A DNA stretch of 64,000 nucleotides from Ziziphus jujuba (GCF_031755915.1 NC_083390.1:15283001-15347000), one strand, 5' to 3'; counted from the stretch's first letter, positions 23,036 to 34,310 are shown. Numbers and translations are program-made. The notes: a model not told the origin generated them from the sequence alone.

Positions 23036-25407
23036 TTAAGCACTGCAGACAGAAGCCTTAAAATCCTTGAAAACAACAAATACAATAGAATCTGGTGCAA
23101 CACTAATTGGACCAGTATTATCCACTACATTTGGCGTCAATGGTGGGATTTGGAATCCATCTGTTGGCCTCAAAGTTACTCCATTCAGTAGCACAACATC
23201 ACTCTGAATATAACCATCTTCTGCTGTCAAATGGTACTCTTCTCTCTGTGATTTTGGACCATTTTTCCTCGTTGCAAGTTGATCGGGATACAGATTGAAG
23301 TCATTGATGACCGACACATCAAAGATGGTAGAGTTGGACATGTTGATCAAAAGGACACTAACACCAGGCTGCAGAAAAAAAAAAAAAAAATATTCACAGT
23401 TCTGAATTTTGCCGAACTTGAGTGCTGTAAAATGGGATACTAATACTATAACAAACAGATATAGAATATAAAAAAGGTAAAAATGGTTGGTTTACCTGGT
23501 CCTTTGAGCAATGAGCATAAGCCCGGAGATAAGGAGATCCACTGTGTTTGGTAGCAAGCACTTTGTTGCCCATCAGATTATTCCACAGCAAAGCGCTGTT
23601 GGGAAAGAGAAATAAATTAAAAAAATTTATATCTTTGAAGATGGTGAATCATAATTTACAATTTGAGATTTATGTTACCCATAATAGTCAGGATTTGGGA
23701 ACATTGATTGTTCATTAAGTAGAGCATAGTTTCCTCCAAGCAAAGCTTGTCTGCAGTAAACCTTATGATTGAAAGTGGATGACATGCCAAGTTGGTCCAA
23801 ATACCTGTAAAGTTTCTTCCAATTTAGTCCCTTGTTTGTCATAATGTTTTTGAGTACGTAAAATATATGGTAGAGAAGTACTAACCAAAAGCCATCAACA
23901 AAAGTATGTGAAACATCTCTGCCACCACTCTGATAAGCTCCACCGGCTTCAGAAATCCATGCTCCTGACCATGGAGCAAACTCCTTTACAGAATCCTCTG
24001 CATCTTGAAATGTCTGAGCAATGTTATCCAGGTAGATTGGATCTTGAACCCTAAAGATAAGATTTGGATCACCCCCTGAAAATCAAAAATTTATTTTTAT
24101 ATTATCACCCAAGCAAATAATAATAATAATAAATCAATAATCAAAAACCAAACTCATATAGTGCAGACATAAATTCCTACCTGCACCAAGGTTGTAGATG
24201 TGATGGGAAAGACCATCCACCACATTGGGTCCTGATTTCTGAAGAAAGTTATCATACCAAGCTTTGTCATAAAATCCGCCAGGGCCAATAATTTTGGGCC
24301 TTGTGGTAGGATCAGGGTACAATTCTGTCACTAACTTCTTGAGCTGAATCATGTCCTTAGCATATTGATCACTGTCAATTCTTGCACCAACCCCGGAACC
24401 AGACAATTCATTTCCTAATAACAAATATATTTGGATTGTTTGGTCCATTATTAAAAATGAGTATATAATTGAACATACAAAGTGCAAACAATTTCTTACC
24501 AAGTTCATAGGAATCAATCTGGTATCCTTTTGATATAGAGTATTCCATAAGGTCACGAGCATTTCTTTGGTCCCAATTACCAACCCAAAGGGCATTGTCT
24601 GTTGAAGAATGTTCCTTCCCGGCAAGGGCATTCAATCCGAATGTCAATTTAGCTCTGCAAAAAATATTTAAAAAAAAAAAATTCTTTCAAAATTTGAGAA
24701 GTTTGACATTGAAAATAATAATAATAACAAGGTTACAATTTATATACCCTGTTTTCTGGAACAATGCATTTAAATCATCCCATCTCTGTTGGGTAAGACA
24801 ACCTGGAGTATATCCAAATAGACCACCACTGCCCAGGGTGAACATAGCAGGGCATTGCACTTGGTTAAGTGAATATCCCATATCATAAACAACCTGATCT
24901 TGCAATGAACCTCCTATTCTGATTCTCAGATTTCCAAATGCTGTAAGAAAATTTTTTACCATTTGTAATTAGCACACTGCTTTTTAATTGAAAAAAAAAA
25001 ACAAAAAAAAAACCACCTAAGAACCAAAAAAATGGACAACTTGTACATGTTCAGAAAATTACCCTTGATAGCATTTATCATAAGCTCATTGTTCAAATCC
25101 TGCAAAATTTATAAAATTACCACAAAAAACGTTAATTTGGAATTCATTAAAGCAAAAGCATAAAAGTTGAAAATAAAAAATAAAAAGAAAAATAAATAAA
25201 ACTTACAATATTGAGAACACTAGACTTGATCCAAGAACAGTAGCCAAAGTTACATTCAGTGTCAGGCCACCAATCTAAAGTTGCACATATGAAATTCTCA
25301 TCTGTGATAGCTTGTGCTGTTTCTCCATTGATTGAAACATCAATGTTATCGGCCAAACACAATGAAAATAAAACAAATAAACAAGAAAATAGTATTTTCA
25401 TCTCCAT
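23036..25407 (-). CDS. heparanase-like protein (GH79 endo-beta-glucuronidase), copy C
   Basis: Nine exons join in frame: 25407-25207, 25099-25063, 24940-24748, 24654-24500, 24414-24181, 24075-23886, 23804-23679, 23595-23496 and 23368-23036. They encode 522 residues with a signal peptide at about residues 1-19. The canonical acid/base motif GNEL (Glu198, codon 24407-24409) and the nucleophile motif WISEAGGA (Glu316) are both present, so this is the copy expected to be a competent retaining glycosidase of the secretory pathway. Exon 3 is two codons longer than in copy A. Intron 4 aligns with that of copy B over most of its length, which suggests B and C are the closer pair even though A and B are neighbours. 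The gap to copy B holds the MITE, the MULE and the small gene. Confidence 0.94.
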
Positions 25408-25507
25408 ATTCTCAAAGCTCTCTGTAACTCCACAAAAACTATATGTTCTCCGAAACTGTATTAGTTTTCACAAAGTTATGTTGTGCAAAATGACTTGGAG
25501 AAGTCAA

Positions 25508-25517
25508 CTTTATATAG
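25508..25517 (-). promoter_or_regulatory. TATA box of GH79 copy C
   Basis: CTATATAAAG on the minus strand, about 100 bp upstream of the copy C start codon, comparable with the boxes of copies A and B. Confidence 0.6.
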
Positions 25518-26102
25518 AGGTTATGCTTGAGAAAACTATGTATTATTCTATAATTTAATTTAATTTAAATATATCTGTTTTAAATTTCTAAAGTGTAAAA
25601 AGATTAAACGATTGTGTCTTTTAAATTTTGGATAGGGAACATTATGTAGATGTCTAGTTCAATTTTGAAAAACTATCTATTCTTTTACAATTTAATCTAA
25701 TAAATTAATCGTGTTATTTTGAGTAATTTTGAATCATATATATAAGATTAAAAAATAATAATTTTTTTAAAAGGTAAAACATATTTTAACAATTTATTTA
25801 TCCTTTCTCATGCCATACAGATAAACATACTCATTTAAAAAAAGAGATAAATGCTGAAGGAGATAAAGTATGAAATTTAAAAAAACACAATTCTTAAAAT
25901 CTTTTACATAATTCAAAATTTCCAAAGATAGCGGGACATATATATTAGATTAAATTGTACAATAATCCATAAATTTTCTGTACTGGATTTCTACATAGTA
26001 TTCAGCTCTCCAAATTTAAAGAATCTTTACCCTTCAAAAAATAAATAAATTATGGTTACATCGTAAAAGAAGAAAAAATAAATAAATTATGACAAAGAAA
26101 TT
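25518..26102. other. AT-rich spacer between copy C promoter and tRNA gene
   Basis: No coding signal. It includes T-rich sequence downstream of the minus-strand tRNA (near 26085-26100) that could stop RNA polymerase III. Confidence 0.4.
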
Positions 26103-26175
26103 GCTTTCGTTGAGAGTCGAACTCAAGACCTCCCGCTTACTAAACGGGTGCTCTAACCAACTGAGCTACGAAAGC
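26103..26175 (-). tRNA. tRNA-Thr (anticodon AGT)
   Basis: The minus strand folds into a complete 73-nt cloverleaf. The acceptor stem is a perfect 7-bp pair (GCTTTCG with CGAAAGC) and the D stem is GCTC/GAGC. The anticodon stem CCCGT/GCGGG closes a seven-base loop TTAGTAA whose middle triplet is AGT, decoding threonine ACU (with inosine at the wobble base). A five-base variable loop precedes a perfect T stem TTGAG/CTCAA around TTCGACT. Internal A-box (TAGCTCAGTTGG) and B-box (GAGTTCGACTC) promoter sequences are present. CCA is not encoded, as expected for a nuclear gene. No intron. It lies 81 bp upstream of the PPR gene, in the opposite direction. Confidence 0.95.
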
Positions 26176-26256
26176 TGAGCAATGAGACTTCTTTTAGGCA
26201 TATTTTGTATCTTAGCATTAAGATTGCCTTTATGACATTAATTCGATGTTTATGAT

Positions 26257-27888
26257 ATGGTTTATAACTATATGTATATATATGTTTCTGGCAAAGAAAA
26301 GTGGGTACCCATGTCATCATATAATGCAAAGAGGAGATGCCTCCAACTATTGGAGAAATGTAAGAACATGAAACACTTGAAGCAAGCCCATGCATTGGTT
26401 GTCACTAATGGCCTTGCCAATAGTAGCTTTGCTTTAAGCAGAGTCTTGGCCTTGAGCTCAGACCCACATAATGGAAGCCTTTCCCATGCATGGAAACTCT
26501 TCCAACACATTCAACAACCTACAATTTGCATCTGGAACACCATGTTGAAAGCTTTCTTGCTCAATGGTGAAATCATGCAAACTATACATACATTTACTGA
26601 CATGTTAGAAAAGAGCAAGCCACCTGATAACTATACCATTCCTTATGTGTTGAAGGCTTGTGCTAAGCTGGAAAGCTCTTGTCTTGGAGAATTAGTCCAT
26701 GGGTATAGTTTAAAAGTAGGTCTCATGCTTGATATCATTGTGGGTAACTCTTTGATTGTAATGTACTGTGCTTTTGATGATATGAAAGCTGCAAGATACA
26801 TATTCGATGAAATTCCTAAGTTAAGTGCAGTTTCATGGACAGTCATGATTTCTGGGTATGCAAAGGTTGGTAATGTTGAGACAGCAAGACTGTTTTTCGA
26901 TTTGGCGCCTGTGAGAGATAAGGGAATATGGGGTGCCATGATATCTGGGTATGTACAGAATTCTTGTTTCAAGGAAGGTCTGTACATGTTTCGTTCGATG
27001 CAGTTGACCGATACAGAGCCTGATGAAGCCATTTTTGTGAGCGTTCTGTGTGCTTGTGCTCATTTGGGAGCTCTACATATTGGGATTTGGATTCACAGGT
27101 ATTTGAATCATCTTGGATTGCCTCTGACTGTTCGTATGAGCACTAGTCTTGTAGACATGTATGCTAAATGTGGGAATTTGGATTTAGCGAAAAGGATATT
27201 TGATGGGATGCCACAAAAGGATACCATTTGCTGGAATGCTATGATTTCAGGACTGGCAATGTATGGAGACGGAGAGGGTGCAATGGAGCTGTTTATGGAG
27301 ATGGAAGTGGCTGGGGTTCTGCCAGATGATATCACCTTCATTTCCATTTTTACTGCCTGTAGTTATTCAGGCATGGCATATGAAGGTGTGAGAATGTTTG
27401 ATAGAATGTACAGGGTATACCAGATTGATCCCAAAAGTGAGCACTATGGCTGTATTGTTGATCTTCTTAGCCGTGCCGGACTCTTTGAAGAAGCAAAAGA
27501 AATAATCAAAAGAATAACCAGTTCAAGTAAAACTTCCACAGATGCAGTAGCTTGGAGAGCATTTCTCAGTGCATGCTGCAATCATGGGCAAACCCAACTG
27601 GCTGAGATTGCAGCTGAAAAGCTCTTTGAATTGGAACGACATAGTGGGGCCTATGTTCTACTCTCAAACTTGTATACAGCTGCTGGGAAACATGACGATG
27701 CCAGAAGAGTAAGAAAACTAATGAAAAACAGAGGAGTTGAGAAAGAACCGGGTTGCAGTTTGATTGAGATTGATAGATCAGTTCACGAGTTCATTGCGGG
27801 GCAGAAGACACACCCCCAGATGGAAGAAATTCACTCCATTTTGGAGAAGATAAACACTCACTTATATTATTCAGGGAACAACCCATGA
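26257..27888 (+). CDS. PLS-class pentatricopeptide repeat protein, E subgroup
   Basis: Intronless, 543 residues from the first ATG, or 525 if the in-frame ATG at 26311 is used. The latter starts the conserved-looking part (MSSYNAKRRC) and may be the true start. Successive 31-36-residue helical repeats run from about residue 90 to 420, with typical P, L and S signatures: ICIWNTMLKAF, VSWTVMISGYAKVGNVETA, LVDMYAKCGNLDLAKRIFD and ICWNAMISGLAMYGDGEGAM. An E domain follows (AWRAFLSACCNHG, SGAYVLLSNLYTAAGKHDDA, KEPGCSLIEID...HEF). No DYW cytidine deaminase domain follows. Proteins of this class bind organellar RNA in a sequence-specific way and usually act in C-to-U editing, with a DYW partner when their own is missing. 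Targeting to mitochondria or plastids is expected; no clear presequence is seen. Confidence 0.93.
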   Translation: MVYNYMYIYVSGKEKWVPMSSYNAKRRCLQLLEKCKNMKHLKQAHALVVTNGLANSSFALSRVLALSSDPHNGSLSHAWKLFQHIQQPTICIWNTMLKAFLLNGEIMQTIHTFTDMLEKSKPPDNYTIPYVLKACAKLESSCLGELVHGYSLKVGLMLDIIVGNSLIVMYCAFDDMKAARYIFDEIPKLSAVSWTVMISGYAKVGNVETARLFFDLAPVRDKGIWGAMISGYVQNSCFKEGLYMFRSMQLTDTEPDEAIFVSVLCACAHLGALHIGIWIHRYLNHLGLPLTVRMSTSLVDMYAKCGNLDLAKRIFDGMPQKDTICWNAMISGLAMYGDGEGAMELFMEMEVAGVLPDDITFISIFTACSYSGMAYEGVRMFDRMYRVYQIDPKSEHYGCIVDLLSRAGLFEEAKEIIKRITSSSKTSTDAVAWRAFLSACCNHGQTQLAEIAAEKLFELERHSGAYVLLSNLYTAAGKHDDARRVRKLMKNRGVEKEPGCSLIEIDRSVHEFIAGQKTHPQMEEIHSILEKINTHLYYSGNNP

Positions 27889-28399
27889 TTGTTTTGGATA
27901 GACACGAAGGCAGTTCTATAGCACTGAGAAATTTTCACATAGGAAGATTATTCTTCATTGTAAAATAGGCAAGAGTTCCTTAGAGAAGCACTTGTTAACA
28001 TTAGGAACATGCAAAGTTGGTGCCTTCCATAGAACAGGGCAAAATAATGTTAAAAGTGGAACTTTTTTCCAGTCACGGCCATTACAATAATTGTTACAAG
28101 GCCCAGTTCATTCGGATATAATGAATCAACATACATGCGATTCCAATTAATTATGATACTTTAGGAGTGTTAATCTATTTACAACATAAGTAAAAACCAT
28201 AGCAACACAAAATACTGTATCAATGATAAACCTCGGATTGACGTCATTAATGATATAATTGGAGATGGACAAAAATTAGATTTTATATACCCTCTTCTGG
28301 TACATAAATTGATTTTATATTTCATTGAGCAACATGAACCCTTGTGGGCAACACGTAAAATTTTATCCTAAATGAAGAAAGAATAGGCTGATTTCTTAG
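27889..28399. other. convergent 3' region between PPR and LRR genes
   Basis: The two genes converge here, so the 511 bases should hold both 3' UTRs. No coding frame or repeat is seen. Confidence 0.5.
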
Positions 28400-31325
28400 C
28401 TAAACAAGAAAATCTGTGTCTGAAACTTCAAGAACTTGGTGTACCCCTATTGGTCTTACACCTGGCCGGAATGCATTTCCTTCAATGTACCTGTGACAAA
28501 GCATTCAGACAAGCAATAAATATCTCAAGTCACAGCACAATTTTAGGAACTATTGAGAATCAGTGTCTAAGGGAACTCACATTTCTTTCAAGAATGGGAG
28601 CTTATACAAGGCATCAGGAATCCTCCCTGAAAATTGGTTGTGATCCAGGTACCTGAAATCAAATTAAGAAAACATCGTGTTCTTCACTAACCTGTAACAA
28701 TATTATATATACACACAGAAGAATAAAACCAATCCACTACTCTCCAAGGCCAAGTCTTTGGTGTGAATCCTCAAGCAGGAAAAACCATTGGACCATACCA
28801 CAACCAAATATGCTCACTACTGATGGATAGCAATATAAAAGGCCAACAATCATAATCAGTAGCTGGAGAAACTACAAAGTTAGTCATATCCATAATCCAA
28901 TTTAAAGGTTGACAAATATAAAATGTAGATGGAAAAATATTAGATGACCAAGAATTTATGGTAATATAGAAGTTTGAATCTACTGATCCTCCAATCTATT
29001 TTCAATAGCAATCTTTCCTCATTCCAATAAAGTACCAAATTGGCTGGCCTCTAATTGCCGTGAAGCCAGTTTAACAATATGACAGCCTCAGGGAACATAA
29101 CAGCAGAAGAAAGAAACTCACAGATAAGTTAATTTGGGAATATGAGCAACACCAAATGGTATTATTCCAGACATCTTGTTGTAGGATAGGTACCTGAAAC
29201 AAAAGCATCATTTCCCAAACTTTCAGAAGCTTACATTAAGAAAGAAATATTTCTTACGAATAAGTTACTTTTCTCCAAAAAAGACGGGGAGAAAGGCAAG
29301 AAAGAGAATAACTTACAAAATTTCCAAATTGGTCAAGTTTGCAATCTGGGTAGGGATTCCTCCAGTAAAGTAATTGTTATTTAAATAACTGCACATCACA
29401 ATAAGCTATTAATATACATTTATTTATGAAAAATATAATTAACTAATCATTAAAATTCACCAACTCAAAAAACCTACAGGTTACGCAGAGCAGGAAAACA
29501 CCCCTCAATTCGTATAAGTTCTCTTATAGTACCCACCAAGTGATTGTTACCAACATCCCTAAAACATATGGCATCATATTGAGACATGTTAGTAACCTGA
29601 AAAACGCTTAATGGATAACAAGATGCACTGAAGGTTGGAAGTTTACAAATGACGAAGATTTTGCAGGGTGCCCAGTTCCGGAGGAATTCTCCCAGTAAAT
29701 CGATTTTCATGCAGATAGAGATAGCGAAGCTCAGGAAGATTAGCAAGCTCCCTAGGTATTTCTCCTTTGAAATTATTGAAGCTCAGGTATCTGAAGAATT
29801 TTTTAAAACATCATATCATTACAGTAAAAAGGTAGGCCCCATAGAAGAAAAGACTATACAAAAAAGATCATTTTATCATGAGAAAAGTGAAATTACTCAC
29901 AAATGGGTTAAACTCTTCAGCTCACCAATTTCGGGAGGGATGGAATCTTGTAGCTTATTCCACCTCAAATTTCTGGAATACAAACAAAAATAAGTAAAGT
30001 TGCAAAGATTCGATATAACAATTAAGACATGTTGAATCAAACAGATATTATCCAGGACATGCTATGCACACAACTGAAATCAAAACGAATATAAACAAGC
30101 TAAATTCTAATAATAAGAAGGGAAAAGGGATGTACAGTATCTTGAGACGCTTCAAGCGTCCAATTTGTGGAGGAATAGGCCCCGTCAACTTGTTGTTGTG
30201 AAGATCTCTGTCATATGGACACCTTCACTTGTGAAAATTTTGCAAAGATGGAAGTTTTCTTTCTCTCTCTAAAAGCATTTCATTTTAAAATGAGCTTTTG
30301 ATACTATTGAAGAAACAGCTACTTATCATATCAAAAGCTTTCTAACCCAGGAGTTTATTGTCTTTAGGATGTGATAATAAATCTCAGGCATAATTATAAA
30401 CAAAACAGCAGAAGAAACCAGATAATGGAAGCAGCCTTACAGCCTAGTGAGATCCAGTAGATTAGTGACAGCGGTAGGAAAAGGCCCGACAATCGACACA
30501 GCATAAACTTCCCTGCAAGTAAACAAAATATACCCAATTTAATCATTTTCCTCAATTTCTCAACCACGAACCTTTTCTAAATGCTGAATATCTAAAATAT
30601 CCCCAAAATCCTACATCATCAGTCCTTTAGAACAAAACATATAAAATTGAAAATAAATAAATAAATAAATAAAAAAGAAGAGAAATTGGGTTGAGCTTAG
30701 AAACTTGAAATATCTAATAATTCAGTCATTCAAAATGCTGAAGATTTATAATATTCCAAACATCCTACTTCATCCCTTTAGAATAAATCCAACATGGAAT
30801 TGAAAGAAAAACGAGAAATTGGGTCAAGCTTAAGAAAAACTTTAAATAGCTTATAATTCAGTGATTCTAAATGCTGAATATCTATAATATCTAACCAACC
30901 TACTTCAGCCCATTAGAACAAATCCAACATAGAATTGAAGGGAAAACGAGAAATTGGGTTTGGCTGTAGAAAAGTTTTCAAAAAAGCTTACAATTCAGTG
31001 ACAACTCTGTAATCTCCCTGAGTTGAGCAGGTGACCCCAGACCACGCTGGAAGATCACCATCGCCACACGGGTCATCTCCGACCCAAGCATAGACCACTC
31101 TCCACCCAAGAGAAGCCTTTATCTCGTTCAATGCTTTCACTGGAAAAATATTATATATATATATATATATATATAAGAAAAATACTTAAAGATAAAGAAA
31201 AATAAGAACTACCCAAGTAAGATCTGAGGAAACAAACCGTCTCGTTTAAGGGTTTTAGCGTTAAGAATCAGAGGAAGCGTGAGGATCACACACAGGGCAA
31301 TAAACGGAAAACGTAAAAACGCCAT
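28400..31325 (-). CDS. secreted leucine-rich repeat protein, 11 exons
   Basis: Exons 31325-31238, 31139-30992, 30512-30441, 30207-30136, 29972-29901, 29790-29647, 29558-29478, 29388-29317, 29193-29122, 28652-28581 and 28490-28400 join in frame to 327 residues. A signal peptide (about 1-23) is followed by a plant LRR N-terminal cap (DDPCGDGDLPAWSGVTC) and about ten 24-residue LRRs of the form L-x-L-x-x-N-x-(L/F)-x-G-x-I-P. One 27-residue repeat contains DVGNNHLVGTIRELIR. A short C-terminal cap ends in EVSDTDFLV. No transmembrane helix or kinase domain is present, so it is a secreted LRR protein. It closely resembles the Arabidopsis LRR protein family that includes At5g61240 (recognised from memory). 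Such proteins bind peptides or other proteins at the cell wall; the partner is unknown. Every intron splits the same Leu codon position of a repeat. Confidence 0.93.
31150..31175. repeat. (TA)n microsatellite in LRR gene intron 1
   Basis: About 11-12 TA units within the 98-bp first intron (31140-31237), close to its acceptor side. Confidence 0.85.
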
Positions 31326-32443
31326 ATTTGGTGGCGGGTACAGATCTCTATGGCCCCGGAAGATGAGATAAAGATCTGGAATTGGATTTTCCAGGAGGAG
31401 GGTTTTGCTTGCATTGACTAGATCTGCATAGTGTATGTATGAGAGAGAAAGATGAGAGACACTGTCGTCTTCACCAAACGCGTATATCACTTTTACGACT
31501 TCAGTTTTCAGTTTCTTCTTTGGGATTTGGGACCTTAGCTTTTGTTTTTCGTTTATATTTTTTAACTATTTTTAAATTTTTGCCCAGAGGGGAATTGTGT
31601 CGGTGATTTAAAAAAATAATAATAATAATTCAATTATTAATAATTAATAAGTCTTTCTGGAGAGAAAAACCATTATATTTATTAATAACAAATTGTTTGG
31701 CCTTTGATGAAATGAAACCATTCTATATTTATGAGTAATATTTACAAGACTGATTTGTATTCAATAAAATAAAATATTTACAAGACTAGTTTGGTTATTA
31801 ATGTATAAAAAAATAATAATAATACTGAATATGGATATATAAAATTTTTAATGGAGCAGCAAAACCCAAAACAAAATAAAATACTGCCACATATTTTTAC
31901 ACTAATTGGTAAAAAAAAAATTGATAAATTTTAAGTTTTTCTTTTTTCTTTTTTCCTCTAAAAGTTAATTCAACTTTTTATTCTTCTCAAATTTCTTACC
32001 TAACACCCAAAAAAAAAAAAAAAAACAAAAACTATTTATCTCAAGTTCCTAATTTCCATCTCATTTCTTCTTTTGGTTCTTTAATTTTCTAAAATTTCTT
32101 TTAACCCTTGGCAAAAGTAAATAAATTGAAACACCCAACTAGTAAATAGCAACTGATACGAAGCCTGCGTTGTCATCCAAAGATTTTTTTTTTTTAATTT
32201 ATATTTTTATTGAATTCATTTTTTTTTTTTTTTTGGGGTGAGTTAGTAAATTCAAAATGTTGGTAGCTGGTGGTTAGGTCTAATGCATGAAATCCCAGTA
32301 GCTTTATTTAGACTGTTATGCATTAGACTATTTGTTAGTGATTAAATAACAGATTCCAGAAAGACTGGTTTTTCTCCATCTATTTAGTCTAAAAGCATCA
32401 TTGTGAATGTCATGATGCCCAAATTGTCTAAACTACAATATAA

Positions 32444-32479
<36 letters not shown>

Positions 32480-33379
32480 GCAATGCTTGAAGCAATGTGG
32501 GGACATGTGTTATTTTGTGGAGTAATGCTACTACTGCCAAAAGCGCTAAGAAGAGGGGAGCTCTCACCTTAGGATGAAAATCTTTTGTACGTTTAGATTT
32601 TCTATCTATTCTTAATTAAGCATGATGATATCAATGGTTGTAATCCCTCTATTTTTGAAAGAAACTCTCATGTCCATCAAATAGATAATATGGTATTCAC
32701 CAAAAAAATCAAAAAGATAATATGGCACTTTTTTCTATTGATTGACAATTTAATGTAATCTAAAATCATAAGAAGTTAACCTAGTAAGATAAAATACCAC
32801 GTTATTTGATATCCAAACTAATGTACTTTACGTAGTTATTTTATTTTCACCATGCTATTTTTTTTGGTAAATTTATTTTCACCATGCTAGGGTAAACAAA
32901 ATATGGAAATATGTATTGGTTATTTTTCTTCCTTCAGTAGTATTTATATTGAATTCCAAATTTCATTCTCATTTTTCATTTAAATCCTCTTCATTTCCTA
33001 GCTCTTTGTGTGCCCAATTTAACAAAAGAGTAAATAATTTTTAGAGTTGTGATAGCAAATTAACCATTTTGATGCAAAAAAATGAATTTGCTACGAATGG
33101 GGTTATTGTCGTCTAGTGTGTAGAAAACTACTTCAGAAAATAATCTTCCACTCTAGAATTAACAAGAAGTTCTTAAACAAAAATTCCTGACTATTTGCTA
33201 AAATAAATTTAATTTAAATCTGGGATTTCTAACATCCATGATAAGAAAAAAATTAAATTAAAAAAAATAAGAAGAAAGAGGCAAAAAAATGAAGTAGCAA
33301 AAAAATGAAGTACATGTTACAATTGTTCTTGGATATATTATAAAGATACATAGAAGAGTATAAACCATAAAAATTCTAA
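31326..33379. other. promoter of LRR gene and intergenic region
   Basis: The first 200 bases upstream of the LRR start probably include its leader and promoter. Beyond are T- and A-homopolymers, an (AAT)n run at about 32443-32475 and unremarkable AT-rich DNA. No further gene is recognised. Confidence 0.5.
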
Positions 33380-34310
33380 GCAAAAGTAGAAGCCTGAGAA
33401 CTACAAAGACAAAAGAATTAGGCACAATACTCAATAAGGATGAACTATCCGTAAGACTAGCTCCAAATTATGATGAGCAGTGAATTAGTTAGCTTCCGAG
33501 GTGTTTCTATTCAGTAGAACTACATCCACTTTGAATATTACCATCTTTTGTACTTAAGTGGTACTCTCCTCTTTGTTGTCTAAAATTATATATTGAACCC
33601 CAAACTTGATCGGTATACAGATCGAAATTAGACATTGAAATAAGTAGAGTTTGACAAGTTAATGACAATTAAAGTAACCCCATACTGGAAAATAGAGTTT
33701 TAAATTGGTTAACAAGTTTTTCAATTTGAGAATTTCATCTCCTATTTTAAACACTACAATGAAACTTCGCAAGTTCAAGTTATAAAGGATGGAACTTACA
33801 TGTTTCCTTGAACAATGAGAACAAAACCCTAATTATGGAGAGCCATTCTATTGGTAAAGAACATTTTTTTCCCCATTAGGTGATGCCACAAAAGTGCATT
33901 CATTGGAAAAGTAGGATCTTAAGGCGAATCAATAACTTTAACTAGGTTTAGGAAAACTTAGAGTTTGAGATTCTTAACCACAATAATCCAAGTTAGGCAT
34001 GAATAATTCTTTCTTAAGCATATCATAGTTCCCTCCAGTTAAAGTTTATGTGCAGAAAACTTTATGGTTGAAGATTGATGTCATGCCAAGTTGGTTGAAA
34101 TACCTAATTCCTACTTCAAGTTAGTCTCCATGTTTTATATCAATTCATTTGCATTTAAATTTTGTTAAAAAAATTAGGTAGGAGGAATACTAACTAGAAA
34201 TCATCAGCAAAAGTTTGTAAAACAGTTTTGTTATAAACTACACATGATTTCCTAAGCCATGCACTCTATCCACTGTCGAAAGTCCTTAATAGACTTGGAG
34301 ACATCAACAT
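33380..34310 (-). pseudogene. GH79 heparanase-like pseudogene, copy D (exons 9 to 6 only)
   Basis: Ordered relics of the 3' half of a GH79 gene occur in the same orientation as copies A-C. Exon 9 is at about 33380-33690 (AGAAGCCTGAGAACTACAAA; then GTAGAACTACATCCACTTTGAATAT, GTACTTAAGTGGTACTCTCC). Exon 8 is at about 33800-33905 (CCTTGAACAATGAGAACAAAACCCT; GTGATGCCACAAAAGTGCATT). Exon 7 is at about 33975-34105 (CATGCCAAGTTGGTTGAAATACCT) and exon 6 at about 34190-34310 (ACTAGAAATCATCAGCAAAAGTTTGTAAAAC). All are full of frameshifts and stops, and the stop codon region and nucleophile motif are lost. Exons 1-5 are not recognised upstream. It is a dead copy. Confidence 0.8.
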
